NCBI GenBank assembly: GCA_963735045.1
Contig: CAVTIZ010000002.1
Coordinates: 62,001-126,000, forward strand
Length of the DNA stretch: 64,000 nucleotides
Source: Salsipaludibacter sp963735045
GTDB lineage: Bacteria; Actinomycetota; Nitriliruptoria; Nitriliruptorales; Nitriliruptoraceae
Direction of reading: 5' to 3'
The notes beneath the pieces were generated by a model. The model had not been told where the DNA came from. It worked only from the letters and a program-made list of their open reading frames with translations, and made no database searches. Within the stretch, counting starts at the first letter, position 1. Each line of letters opens with the position of its first letter. Below, piece by piece: positions 25,446 through 36,437 of this stretch. Made by a program: the position numbers and the translations under genes.

Positions 25446-25485
25446 ACGAGCGAGGGGGCGCCCGGCCGGGCGCCCCCTCGCTCGT
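25446..25485. terminator. Perfect 40-base palindrome, bidirectional terminator
   Basis: A 20-base-pair perfect inverted repeat with no spacer (centre between 25465 and 25466; arm begins ACGAGCGAGGGGGCGCCCGG) sits between the convergent lipoprotein and S8 protease genes. In RNA it forms the same GC stem from either strand, so it can terminate both transcripts. Confidence 0.8.
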
Positions 25486-25499
25486 TCCGTGCCGTGGCG

Positions 25500-28400
25500 T
25501 CAGTTCTCCACGGTCACGATGGTCAGGCCGAGCAGGCCGTCCGGACCGGTGTGCGAGATCGCGCCGAGGTTGAGGCCCTCGCCGCCACCGTCCCAGCTGG
25601 CCTCGATGGTCTCGGTCGCCCCGAGCACCGCCTGGTCCGGCGCACTGTCGATGGACAGGTTGCCGGTCCCGGGTGTCAGTGGGACGTTCCAGGAGTGGCC
25701 GGTGAACTCCAGCTCCTCGCCATTGGTCTGCCAACCGTGCACCCACAGGGTGTACTCCCCGGGCTCGGGCAGCACCAGGTCGATGATCTCCTGGGTGCCG
25801 CCGGACGTCGACGAGGCGACCTCGTTGCCGTCGCTGTCGTACAGGAACAGGTCGAGGTCGGCGTTGGCCGCCCCCGGGCCGGTCACGTCGTCCTGGTCCA
25901 TCTCGAACCGGAACAGTGCGGTGTCGGTCAGGTCCAGCGGGATCGGGCGTGGAGTAGCCGTCCGTCCGGCTGAAGCTCTGGTCCGGGTCCTGCACGACCG
26001 TGTCGGTCACCTGCACGTCGGGTGCCAGGCCGTGCGGCGCCGCGGTGTAGTCACCCGAGTAGCCGAAGGTGACGTCGAACGACGTCGAGCCGGACTCGCC
26101 CTCGCCGGTGACCTCCCCCGGTGCGGCCAGTTCCGAACCCCGCAGGGCGATCGGACTCCGCGCGGCGAAGCCGCCGCCCTTCCAGGTGATGGCACCGAAG
26201 TGCCAGTCGGCGACATCGCCGAGCTCGTTGGTGAAGGTCACCTCGAAGCTCGCCGACGCTCCCGGCGCCAGTCGCAGGGACGTCGGCGACACGGCGACGC
26301 CGAAGCCCTCGGGTTCGTCGACCTCCGCTCGCAGGACCAGCCGGCGTCCCGACACGTTGGTCACGGTGCGGGTGACCGTGCTCTGGAAGGCGACCTCCGA
26401 GTCGGCGATCGAGGCCAGGTTCAGCCCGGTCGCGTCCTCGGCTGCGCCCTGGTCCGCGACGAAGTCGCAGGTGCCCGGCGTCCAGTAGTCGGTGAGCCCG
26501 CACATGAAGCCGACGTAGTCGTACAGGTCGGCCTCGTAGACGATGCCCGGGTCGAACATGCTGTTGGGGCGGGCGACCGTGCCCGGGTCGACGTGGCCGG
26601 CACCCATGTCGAACGGATCGGCCGGGGTCTCGCCGTCCTCCTTGACGACGTCCTGGCGAGCCGTGGTCATCAGGGCCGACTTCACCGCGGACGGTGACCA
26701 GTCCGGGTGGGCCTGGTCGAGCAGGGCCATCAGGCCCGCCACGTGCGGTGCCGACATCGAGGTCCCGGAGATCGACTGGAACAGCTGTCCCGGTCGCCCG
26801 AGCTCGGGCGTGGGCGTGTTGCCGGCCAGGATGTTGACGCCGGGTGCGGTGACGTCGGGCTTGATCACGTCGGCCGAGGCCGGCAGGCCGACCGGGCCAC
26901 GCGAGGAGAAGTCGGCCATGACCGACCCCTGGACCTCGACGGTGACGGCCTGGGTCATCGCCGCGGTGGCATCGTCACCGGCGGCGGCGATGTAGTCCTT
27001 GACGTCCTGGCCCAGTTCCGGCCCCACGTGGCTCGCCGGGACGTAGTGGTTGTCGGTCACGAACGACTGGTTCGGGACCGGGTTGAACAGGATCATCCCG
27101 GCGCCGCCGGCATCGGCGACGACCTTGGACTTCTCGATCCGGGCGTTGTTGCCACGTTCGCACAGCACGACCTTGCCGGTGACGTCGGCGTTGAACCCGC
27201 CGTCGGGGACCACGTAGGGATCCTCGGTGCCAGCGGGCAGGCACAGGGTGTTGCCCAGGGCCTCGGAGTCGACCAGCGGGGCCTCGTCCAGGCCCTCGGT
27301 GATGGACACGCCGTCGAAGGTGGTGCCGTCACCCAGGGTGACGGTGTTCTCGAAGCCGCGCGGTGTGGGTCGACGCGCCGACGGAGGTCAGCCACGGGAC
27401 CGACGACGGGCTGCCGGTGGTCTGGCTGCCGGGGCCGTCGTTGCCGTTGGAGGTCGACACGTGCACGCCGGCGTCCGCGGCGAACAGGAAGGCGACCTCG
27501 TCGGGGCCGATGAGCGACGGCGTGGACGAGCCGATCGAGTAGTTGATCACGTCGACGCCGTCTGCGACCGCCTGGTCCACGGCGCCGGCGAGGTCGGAGC
27601 TGTAGCCGCCCAGCTCGCCGAGGCCCTTGTAGGCGATGATCGAGGCGCGTGGCGCGATGCCGCTGACGGTGCCGCGGTCGATGCCGAAGATCTCGGCGTG
27701 GACGTCGGCGTTGCCACCGGCGGTGCTGGCCGTGTGGGTGCCGTGGCCGTCGGCGTCACGAGCGGAGGCGTAGACCTCGTAGCCCTGCAGCGCGTTGTAG
27801 GTCGTGAGCATGTCCCGCGCGCCGAGCAGCTTGTCGTTGCAGTCGAACTCGAGGTCGTCGGCGTTGTGGTCCCCGGCCGAGGTGCCGTCGGGCAGCTCGG
27901 TCTGGCCGAAGTCGCAGGCGATGTCGTCGGCGATTCCGTCGGGACGCTCGTAGCTGCCGTCGTCGGCGAAGGAGTCGTGCTCGGGCCAGATGCCGGAGTC
28001 GATCACGCCGATGACGACGCCCTCGCCGTCGAAGCCGGTCTGCCACGCCTCGCCGCCGCCGTCGAGCCCGAGGAAGCTCGGGGAGACGTCGGTGGTCGGC
28101 TGCTGGAGCTCGTCGGCGACCACGGCCAGGACGCCCTTCTGGGAGCGCAGCGCGTCGGCCTCGTCGGCCGACAGCAGGGCCGCGAAGCCGTTCAGGGCCT
28201 TGGTGTAGCGCTGCAGGACCGTGGTGTCGCCGGTCGCGGTGCGCTGCACCTGCTCCTGTTCCCGCACGAGGCGGGCCTCGTAGCGCCGGGCTGCCCGGGA
28301 CTCGAGGTCGACCTCGGTGCGCCGGGGTTGCTGGGACCGGGCGCGGGCGACCTCGAGCTGGTCGCCGGACGCGGCGCTGTCCATCGCGATGGTCGGCGGC

Positions 28401-28516
28401 GCGTCCATCAGGACGATCCAGGACGTCTCGGGCGGATCGGCGGCGGCGGGGTTGGTCGCCACGAGTGCGGCCACCAGTGCCGCCGTCGCGCTCGCGGCCA
28501 TGAGCTTGTTGCGCAT
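25500..28516 (-). pseudogene. Secreted subtilisin-like S8 protease, interrupted by two frameshifts
   Basis: Reading from ATG 28516 (GGAG upstream): signal peptide (KLMAASATAALVAALVA), I9-type propeptide (ETSWIVLMD to NGFAALLSADEAD), then the catalytic Asp in VIDSGIWPEHDS and His in DGHGTHTAS. The frame shifts near 27350-27362. The second frame continues with a PA domain, the catalytic Ser in SGTSMSAPHVAG, and Fn3-like strands, and shifts again near 25945. The third frame gives a pre-peptidase-like Ca-dependent tail (ADLDLFLYDSDGNEV) ending at 25500. Joined, this is about 1005 residues, the size of large actinobacterial S8 proteases. Homology is continuous across both breaks with no other decay, so sequencing indels are as likely as a real pseudogene. 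Function: extracellular endopeptidase. Confidence 0.88.
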
Positions 28517-28758
28517 GAAGGCTCCGTGCGTGTCGGGGGGGCGGGGGGTCAACGGGAGTGGACCGCGGCCGCGAGGAGGTCGTGGCCGGGGGTCCAGGGA
28601 TCCGGTGATGACGACGAGGCTAAGGAAGGTCGTGTCGGAGCGCTCGAACACGCCCGCTGGGTGCACACCCGGCCGACGACACGCCCGTCACCGGCCTCCT
28701 AGGCTCGTCATCGACGCCACCGACCCCCGTCCCCACCTGATCCAGGAGAGGCCAGACC

Positions 28759-29793
28759 ATGCCGATCGCGACGCCAGAGACCTATCGCGCCATGCTCGAC
28801 GCCGCCCAGGCCGGGCACTACGCGATGCCGGCGATCAACGTGACCTCCAGCTCCACGCTCAACGCGGCCCTGCAGGGCTTCGCGGCGGCGGAGTCGGACG
28901 GGATCATCCAGATCTCCACGGGTGGCGCCGAGTTCTTCGCGGGTCAGTCGGTCAAGCAGATGCCGGTGGGGGCGCGGGCCATGGCCGAGTGCGCCCACGT
29001 GCTCGCCGCGGAGTACCCGGTCAACATCGCGCTGCACACCGACCACTGCCAGCCCGACAAGGTCGACACCTTCATCCGGCCGGTGCTGGAGATGTCGCGT
29101 CAGCGCAAGGCCGAGGGGCTCGGGCCGCTGTTCCAGAGCCACATGCTCGACGCGTCGTCGATCCCGCTGGAGGACAACCTCGCCCTGGCCGACGACCTGC
29201 TGACCGAGTGCGCCGACCTGGACGTGGTCCTGGAGATCGAGATCGGGATCGTCGGTGGCGTGGAGGACACCGAGGACAACGAGGACGTCGATCGCGACAA
29301 GCTCTACACCAGCCCCGAGGACATGGTCCGCACCTCCGAGGTGCTGGGCACCTTCGACCGGGGGCGCTACCTGCTGGCGGCGGTGTTCGGCAACGTGCAC
29401 GGGGTCTACAAGCCCGGTTCGGTCGAGCTGCGCCCGACCATCCTGCGTGACGGCCAGGCCGCCGTCGAGGAGGCCTACGGCGAGGACGCCCGGCACTACC
29501 TGGTGTTCCACGGTGGGTCGGGGTCCAGCCTCGAGGAGATCCACGAGACCCTCGGGTACGGCGTCATCAAGATGAACATCGACACCGACTGCCAGTACGC
29601 CTACGCGCGTCCGGTCGCCGGCCACATGTTCGCCAACTACGACGGCGTCCTGAAGGTCGACGGCGAGGTCGGTGACAAGAAGGTCTACGACCCCCGCGCG
29701 TGGTCGAGGAAGGCCGAGACCGGCATGGCCGACCGGGTGACGGCGGCCTGCGAGATGCTCAAGTCCACCGGCACCACCATCGGCCAGGGCTGA
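28759..29793 (+). CDS. fba: Class II fructose-bisphosphate aldolase
   Basis: The 344-residue protein has the class II Zn-ligand motif ALHTDHCQPD, the glycine/acidic loop EIEIGIVGGVEDTEDN, FGNVHGVYKPG and FHGGSGSS with the phosphate-binding loop, and KMNIDTDCQYA. It belongs to the class IIA (E. coli/yeast-like) branch by length and the TEDNEDVD insertion. It cleaves fructose-1,6-bisphosphate in glycolysis and forms it in gluconeogenesis. The start ATG 28759 follows AGGAG. A TAGGCT element at 28700-28705 could be a -10 box. It is transcribed divergently from the S8 protease. A hairpin at 29828-29845 ends the transcript. Confidence 0.97.
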   Translation: MPIATPETYRAMLDAAQAGHYAMPAINVTSSSTLNAALQGFAAAESDGIIQISTGGAEFFAGQSVKQMPVGARAMAECAHVLAAEYPVNIALHTDHCQPDKVDTFIRPVLEMSRQRKAEGLGPLFQSHMLDASSIPLEDNLALADDLLTECADLDVVLEIEIGIVGGVEDTEDNEDVDRDKLYTSPEDMVRTSEVLGTFDRGRYLLAAVFGNVHGVYKPGSVELRPTILRDGQAAVEEAYGEDARHYLVFHGGSGSSLEEIHETLGYGVIKMNIDTDCQYAYARPVAGHMFANYDGVLKVDGEVGDKKVYDPRAWSRKAETGMADRVTAACEMLKSTGTTIGQG

Positions 29794-29827
29794 GCCCGAA
29801 CCCCCCGGGTCGCGGCCCGAACGGGCC

Positions 29828-29845
29828 CCGTGACAGACGTCACGG
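29828..29845 (+). terminator. Hairpin after fba
   Basis: Seven-base arms CCGTGAC and GTCACGG with the loop AGAC lie 35 bases downstream of the aldolase stop. There is no T-run. Confidence 0.5.
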
Positions 29846-29923
29846 TGGTGTCGTGACCGGCCACACTTCTCCCGTGCACCCCAGCCCGGCAGGATGGGGT
29901 CGTCGTCGAGCACGGAGTCGGGC

Positions 29924-30637
29924 ATGGAGCGCGTCACGCAGGCCGTCGGATCCCGCGTCGTCACCGGGGCATCGCCCCGCGCGACCGACGTCGCCGTGTC
30001 GCTCCTGCCCGGTGGCGCCTACCTGCTCGCCCACCCGGTGCTGGGGGCCGTCGGGGCCATGGCCGTCGCCTCGGCCATCTCGCTGGGAGTCCTCCTCGGA
30101 CGCCGCCGACGCGGCCGCTCGATCGGGGTGATCCTGCCCGCCACCGTGGCCTGGCTGGCACTGCGCACCGCCGCCGGGACGGTGACCGGGTCGGAGGCCG
30201 TCTACTTCGGATCCGGCCTGGCGGTCAGCGCGCTGGTGGCCCTCGCGGTCGGGGCGACCGCGTGGACCGCCACGCCGGCCGCTGCCCCCCTGATCCCCCT
30301 CGTGGCCCGCTACCGACACGTGCGGCCCGACCACCCCCTCCACCGGCGGGTGTCCGCCCAGGTCACCGCCGCATGGGCCGCCGCCGAACTCGTGGTCACC
30401 GCGTTGGAGGCCAACCACCTCCTGCACACCACGGGCAGCCAGTTCGTCGTCACCCGAACCGTCGTTGCGTGGCCCGCGATGGCCGGCGTCATCTTCGTCC
30501 TCGTCTTCTACCTCCGGGCCCGGCTGGACCCCCTCGAACACCACCTGGCCGCCACCAGCCAGGACGCACCCGCGTCGCCACATCCCCACCCCGGACCTCC
30601 CCGACACCCGGCGGGCGCCCCCGCCGGCGACCGCTGA
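29924..30637 (+). CDS. Multi-span membrane protein, DUF3159/VC0807-like
   Basis: Start ATG 29924 is preferred over 29894 because GGAG lies about 10 bases upstream. The 237-residue protein has about six hydrophobic helices: SLLPGGAYLLAHPVLGAVGA, MAVASAISLGVLL followed by the basic loop GRRRRGRS, VILPATVAWLALRTAAG, GSGLAVSALVALAVGA, and two later spans, ending in a Pro/His-rich cytoplasmic tail. Helix layout and the basic loop resemble DUF3159 and VC0807-type integral membrane proteins of unknown function. It lies in the same direction as fba and the large STAND-WD40 gene but has 209 bases before the latter. Confidence 0.75.
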   Translation: MERVTQAVGSRVVTGASPRATDVAVSLLPGGAYLLAHPVLGAVGAMAVASAISLGVLLGRRRRGRSIGVILPATVAWLALRTAAGTVTGSEAVYFGSGLAVSALVALAVGATAWTATPAAAPLIPLVARYRHVRPDHPLHRRVSAQVTAAWAAAELVVTALEANHLLHTTGSQFVVTRTVVAWPAMAGVIFVLVFYLRARLDPLEHHLAATSQDAPASPHPHPGPPRHPAGAPAGDR

Positions 30638-30846
30638 CCGCCGCCGCCGGTCACCACGACTGACCCGCGAGGTCGTGCGGACGGGGGCAGGTGACAGGCC
30701 GCCCGAGCCGAGGCAACGATGCACCTCGGTCTTATGGCCCTGTTACAGCCGCAGGCCATGCTCTCATCGCGGTGTCGGTCACGTCGGGCAGCTGCCGGAC
30801 GTGAGCGCGACCGTGACTAGTGTTGAATCACGGCACAGGGGGTTTC

Positions 30847-33800
30847 GTGGACGTCCTCGAGGTCACCCTCGCAGGGACGGTGTCACTGCGTCGGAGTGAC
30901 CGCGTCCTCGGGGACGAGGCGTTCGCCGGACGTCAGCTCCGGTTGGTGACGGCCATGATGGTCCTGGAGCGGGCGAATCCGGTCACGGTCGACGCCCTGG
31001 CCGCCCAACTCTGGCCGACGTCGCCCCCGCAGCAGTGGCGGGTGGCCGTGCGCAACCTCGTCAGCAAGCTGCGGCGTTCCTTGGTCGACCTCGGTCTCGA
31101 GCCCGAGGTCATCGTCGGCACGACCGGTGCCTACGAGGTCGACCTCCACGAGGTCGTCGTCGACGTCGAGGTCGCCGATCGACAGGCTGCGGCGGCCGAC
31201 GAGCATCTCGCCGCCGGGCGCGTCATCGAGGCCAAGGACGCCGCCAACCGCGCCCGGGCGGTGCTGTCGCGACCGGTGCTTCCGCGGGTCTCCTCCGACT
31301 GGCTCGACGCCGTGCGTGACCGGACCGATCGGCGGCATCTCGACAGCCTGGTCGTGCTCGGGACCTGCCGCCGTCGCCTGGGCGAGCACGTCCAGGCGCG
31401 GTCGGTCCTGGCCCAAGCGGTCAAGCTTGCACCCTTGCGTGAGGACGCGTGGCGCGAGGTCATGCGCAACGAGTTGGACGCGGGCAACGCCGCCGAGGCC
31501 CTGCAGGCCTACGAGCGCTGCCGCCGATTGCTGGTCGACGAGCTCGGCGTGGACCCGTCGACCGAGACCCAGACGCTGCATGGCGAGATCCTCGGGACGA
31601 TCCCGGTCCCACCACCGGCCTCGACCCCCGTGACGGCGTCAGGACCGGGCGCGGGCGCACCAGCCCCCCGGACAACGCCTTCACCGGCCGAGGAGTTGGA
31701 GCCCTACGTGGGCCTGCGGCCGTTCCGGCGCGGCGACGCCGACCGCTACTTCGGCCGGGATGAGGAGGTCCAGGCGCTCGTCGAGCAGGTCGGGCGTACG
31801 GGCATCGTGGCGGTCGTGGGCCCGTCGGGTGTCGGCAAGTCCTCGCTGGTGCGTGCCGGGCTGCTCCCGGCGCTCGAACACGGGGCGATCCCCGATTCCG
31901 ACACGTGGCCGGCGACCGTCGTCCAACCGGGTTCCACGCCGATGAAGGCGATGTGGACAGCGCTGGCAGAGCTGTCGACCGGGCCACCGGACGGGCTCGA
32001 CGGCCGTCTGCCACCTGGACCCGACGCCCTGCACGACCTGGTCAGCGAGGTCTTGCACGACCGACCGACCACGAGTCGCGTGCTGCTGGTGATCGACCAG
32101 CTCGAGGAGTTGTTCACCCTGGGCGGCGACGAGGACGCCGCGCCGCTGGTCGGCCACCTGGTGGCGGCCACCCGTCGCCTCGACAGCCGCCTCGCCGTGG
32201 TCGTCACCCTGCGGGCGGACTTCTACGGCCGGGCAGCAGCCGTGCCCGGGCTGGCCGACGTCCTCAATCGCTGCCAGTACCTGGTGGCGCCGCTGTCCGG
32301 CGAACAGGTCGAGGAGGTCGTGACCGGCCCAGCCAGGCTCGTCGGATGCAGCCTCGAGGCCGGCCTCCTCGCCCGGATCCTCACCGACGTGGCCGGCGAG
32401 CCAGGGTCGCTGCCCCTCCTGCAACACCTGCTGCACGAGCTGTGGCAGCAGCGCACCGACCGGGTCCTCACCCGTGGTGCCTACCACGACCTCGGCGGGG
32501 TCGCCGGGGCCCTTGCCAACCGGGCGGAGTCCGTGTACGCCGAGTTCGACCGGGCACAGCGGACCGTGGCCCGCCGGGTGCTCCTGCGTGCCGTGCAGCC
32601 CGCCGAGGACGGTGCTGACACCCGACGGCCCGTCCGGGACCGGGAGCTGGTCGGCCTGGGTGACGCCGACCTGCTCGAGTCGGTGGTCACGCCGATGGTC
32701 GACGCCCGGCTGCTGACGGCCGGCTCCGACCCGTCGAAGGACGAACGAGTCGTCGAGCTGGCCCACGAGGCCCTCGTCGACGGCTGGCCAAGGCTCCGGG
32801 CCTGGGTCGACGAGGGCCGGGGCTGGTTGCTGGACCACCGCAGGCTGGCCACCGCCGCCGTCGAGTGGGAACGCCACGGCCGCCACGACGACTGGCTGCT
32901 GGCGGGCCGGCCGCTGGACGAGGCCAATGGCCTGGTGCTGGCGAACGGCCGCGGCGAGGTCGACCTCCACCTGTCACCCACGGAACACGACCTCGTGGGC
33001 GCGTCCGTCGTCGCCAGGGAGCGCGATCGGGACGAGGAGGCCGCCCGGCTCGAGCACGAACGGGCGCTCGAACGCCGCTCCACCAACCGGGCACGCGCCC
33101 TCGTGGCGGTCGTGTCGGTCGTCGCGCTGGTGGCCGGCGGCCTGTGGTGGACCACCCGGCGGGAGGCACGGCTCGCGCGCGCTGGCGAACTCGCGACCGC
33201 CTCCCGATCGATCGTGGCCGACGATCCGGAGCTCGCCCTCCTGCTCGCACTCCAAGCCCATCGGCACCTGCTGTCCGACGACGACGCCGTCGCCAACGAC
33301 GTCGCATCGGCCTTCCACGCGGCGCTGGCCCAGCACCGGCTGCTGACCCACCATCCCGACGTCGACGGGGTCCTGGCCCAGTGTCCGGACTGTGGGACCA
33401 TCGCCACGGCCCGCAGCGAACCGGAGGACGACGGCACCTGGGCCGTGGACCTTCGCCGCCTCGACACCGGCGTCGTGGTGCGGACGCTGCACGGGCACGA
33501 GGGGCCGGTGCCGGTGTCGTCCGGGGCGTACGGTCCCGACGGGACGCTGCTGGCCGTGGCGTCGGGCGACGGCCTGGTGCACCGGTGGGACCCGGCCACG
33601 GGCCAGCAGGTCGGCCCGCCGCTGGACGGACGGACCGGGGACGGCCAGGGCGCCACCGTGACCGCACTCACCCACGACCCGACGAACCGCTACCTCGCGG
33701 CCACGGTCAGGCGGGGCCGACCACGAGGTCCAGTTGTGGGACGTGGAGACCGCGACGCACGTCGTGCTCGATGCCCCCGCGGTGCCTCGGGAGGAGGAAG

Positions 33801-35350
33801 GGGGCTCGTTCGTCCCGCCGAGTGTCTCGTTCGAACCCGATGGCAGCCGGCTCGCCGCCGTGTACCCCGACGAGGAGATGGTGCGGATCGTGCGGACCCG
33901 GGACGGGACCGACGTGGTGGCGCCGATCGAGTCCCCTGACGTGTACGACGTCGAATGGAGTCCGAACGGCCGCTGGATCGCGCTCAAGGGCCTGGAGCGT
34001 CTCCAGCTGCTGGACGCGTCGACGGGTGCCCTGGTGGGGACCCCGGTGGCCACCGGCGACGACGTGCCCGTCGCCTGGAACGCGTCGTCCACGCTGCTGG
34101 CCAGGGGGTGGGACCCGATCACCGTCCACGAGGTGGACAGCCATGGCAGGATCGCACCCGAGCCGTACGCCGTCCTCGGTGGACAGGCGCGGGGCTGCCA
34201 GCCGGGCTGGTTCGACGGTGACAGGTTGTGGACGGAGTGTGACGACGGGCTGAGCGCGTGGGACCTCGGCGCGCGCGCCGGCGACGAGGTGGCATGGCTC
34301 CCCGGCAGTGAGGCGGACTACCAGACCGGCATCGACTGGGCACCGGACGGCAGTGCGCTGGCCACGGCCGGGTCCGATGGCGAACTGGTGATCTGGGACA
34401 CCAAGACGTGGGAGCCCGCCGAGGTGGTCGACGCCCACGGCGAGACGTGGTGGACCCCGCCATACGAGCTCGCGATCGACCTCGACTGGAGCCCGGACGG
34501 CGCGACGCTCGCCTCGGCCGGCCTGGACGACGTGGCGCTGTGGTCGACCCGGGACTGGAGCTCGACCGGACGCGTCGGGGGCGGCGGATGGTCGTCGGTG
34601 TCGTTCTCGTCGGACGGGGAGCACCTCGCCGTGCCCGACCAGTGGGACGTCCACGACGACCGGCGCCCCATCCTCGTGACCGACCGCACCGGGACGGTGG
34701 TGGCCTCCACGACGTTCGACGCCGCCCTGGGGCTCGAGTCCGTCCGGGTGCGACCGGACAGCACCCAGGTCGCGATCCCGTTGTACAGCCGGGACGGCGT
34801 CCACCCGGACCAGGGCGTCTACCTGTGGGACTGGACCACCGATGACGAACCCCACCGGATCATCACCGGCGACGCCCCGTCGTGGACCGTCGACTGGGAC
34901 CGCGCGGGGACGCGCCTGCTGGTCGGTGGCGACGCCGAACACCTCGACATCCACCGCATCGCCCCGGCACCAGGCGCGGACGTGTCGTCGACCGCCACTG
35001 CCACGCTCGAAACGACCCTCGGGGAACTCGGCAACGCGCCCCAGGACGCCGTGTTCAGCCCGGATGGTCACCAGGTGGCCTCGTGTGGATGGGACGGCAC
35101 GGCCAGGCTGTGGGACGTCGCGACCGGGCGCGAACTCCAGCGCCTGGCCAGCGATCCCGGCATCGGGGCCTGCCGGATCCGGTTCAGCCCCGACGGGACC
35201 ATGGTCGCGCTGTCGGGTGCCGAGACCGACGTGCAGGTGCTGGCGCTGCGCGTCGATGCCCTGGCCGAGATCGCCGCCTCGAAGGTGACCCGTTCACTCA
35301 CCACCCAGGAGTGCCGCGACCACCTCGATCTCGACACCTGTCCGACGTGA
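30847..35350 (+). pseudogene. SARP/BTAD - STAND NTPase - transmembrane - WD40 protein, frameshift near 33710
   Basis: Start GTG 30847 has AGGGGG 6 bases upstream; a TAGTGT -10 candidate is at 30818-30823. Residues 1-95 form an OmpR-type winged helix (VDALAAQLWPTSPPQQ, NLVSKLRRSL) and about 100-250 a BTAD helical domain ending in YERCRRLLVDELGVDPS. An nSTAND1 NTPase follows: YVGLRPFRRGDADRYFGRDEE, Walker A GPSGVGKSS (about 323), Walker B LLVIDQLEEL (about 412). One membrane span (about 750-770, VAVVSVVALVAGG) precedes WD40 repeats (VHRWDPATGQQ, WDVETATHVV, VIWDTKTWE, ARLWDVATGRE). The frame breaks at about 33706-33716 inside a repeat; removing one G restores ATVSGADHEVQLWDVE. Joined length is about 1500 residues. 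Inferred: signal-integrating regulator; partner unknown. Confidence 0.87.
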
Positions 35351-35446
35351 CCGACAATCGCCGTGTGTGGGCCTCCAGCAGCCAGGCTCCACCCGCTTCG
35401 CGGCACGCGCACTTCGCGCCCACCGTTCGCGCGCCTGACCGCCTGG

Positions 35447-35711
35447 CAGACGCCCGTCGACACGCTTGGCGTCCAGGGCTCGGTCGCGTGCCTGCGCCGG
35501 GGTGGGCGCCTGGCTGCGATCTCGCCGATGGTGCCGGACCAGCTGGCACTGGACGAGGCCGGGATCACGGTCTGGTTCGTGGTGGTCGAACCCGACCACG
35601 CCGCTCGAATCGATCGCCGAGATGCTCGTTGCCGGAACCCTTCGGGTCGTGATCGGCGAGCAGCGCCCACTCCCGGGTGGCCCGCCCGGGAAACTCGTCG
35701 CGATCGTCTGA
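35447..35711 (+). pseudogene. C-terminal remnant of a zinc-type alcohol dehydrogenase / quinone oxidoreductase
   Basis: One plus-strand frame reads VDTLGVQGSVACLRRGGRLAAI and then AGITVWFVVVEPD (about 35456-35600). The next frame continues LESIAEMLVAGTLRVVIGEQ and PPGKLVAIV with a stop at 35711. These match, in order, the cofactor-domain end and C-terminal strand of medium-chain NADPH:quinone-reductase-like proteins (GGRLVSI, FFVVEPD, LVDAGRLRPVVGEV, GKLVLxV). The N-terminal catalytic two-thirds are absent, the frame breaks near 35605, and part of the C-terminal linker is missing. There is no start codon with a ribosome site. This is a decayed gene, not an assembly artefact alone. Confidence 0.6.
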
Positions 35712-35856
35712 CGGGCGACGGCGACCCCATTCGGTGGTGACGTTCGGCGCAGGACGGTGTCGACAACCCGGGTGCTACCGTCCCGAGGACCGCTGAGTCG
35801 CGTCGGCCGTCTCGGGCCGGACACGGATCGATCACGGAGCGGAAGGACGGTTCGCC

Positions 35857-36234
35857 ATGGCCGCTCGGATCAGTGAGCTCGTGCTCGAGTGCCAAGACCC
35901 CGAGTCGCTCGCGACCTTCTGGTGCGACGTCCTGGACTTCGTCGTGCTCGACGAGGACCACGGCGCACTGGAGATCGGGCCACGCGAGGGCTTCGGTGGC
36001 CCGCAGCCGACGATCATCCTGTCCCCGACGGAGGAACCGGAGCCGGCGAAGTCCCGGTTGCACATCGACCTCAACGCGACCGACCGCGACCAGGACGCCG
36101 AACTGCAACGCCTGCTCGGACTCGGTGCCCGCCCCGCCGACGTCGGCCAGACCGGTGACGAGCAGTGGCACGTGCTCGCCGACCCCGAGGGCAACGAGTT
36201 CTGCCTCCTCAGGACACGGCTCGACCCCCTGTGA
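35857..36234 (+). CDS. VOC-superfamily protein, Glyoxalase_6 type
   Basis: The 125-residue protein is preceded by GGAAGGA. It reads ISELVLECQDPESLATFWCDVLDF, LEIGPREGFGGPQPTI, RLHIDLNATDRDQDAELQRLLGLGA and VLADPEGNEFCLL. This single-module, short VOC form is very common in actinobacteria and has no assigned reaction. Likely metal/ligand residues are the His of LHIDL and the Glu of NEFCLL. It directly follows the oxidoreductase remnant and is unrelated to the VOC protein at 7428-7961 beyond the fold. Confidence 0.88.
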   Translation: MAARISELVLECQDPESLATFWCDVLDFVVLDEDHGALEIGPREGFGGPQPTIILSPTEEPEPAKSRLHIDLNATDRDQDAELQRLLGLGARPADVGQTGDEQWHVLADPEGNEFCLLRTRLDPL

Positions 36235-36437
36235 ACCCGCGTCGCACGGGCGCCGCAGCGCACTCGCTCGCCGCCCACGGCGAGTCGGAGCCCCCGCCGA
36301 GTGGCAGGCGGACGGGTCCGTGAACGGGGCACCTCCCTCCGCCAGCAGCGTGGAGGATCGCGGGCCGCGGGTTGTTCGAGCCAGGGGCATCACCCCGGGC
36401 GAGTGCCGCGACGCGTCCCGTCCGTCCAGTCCCGCTC

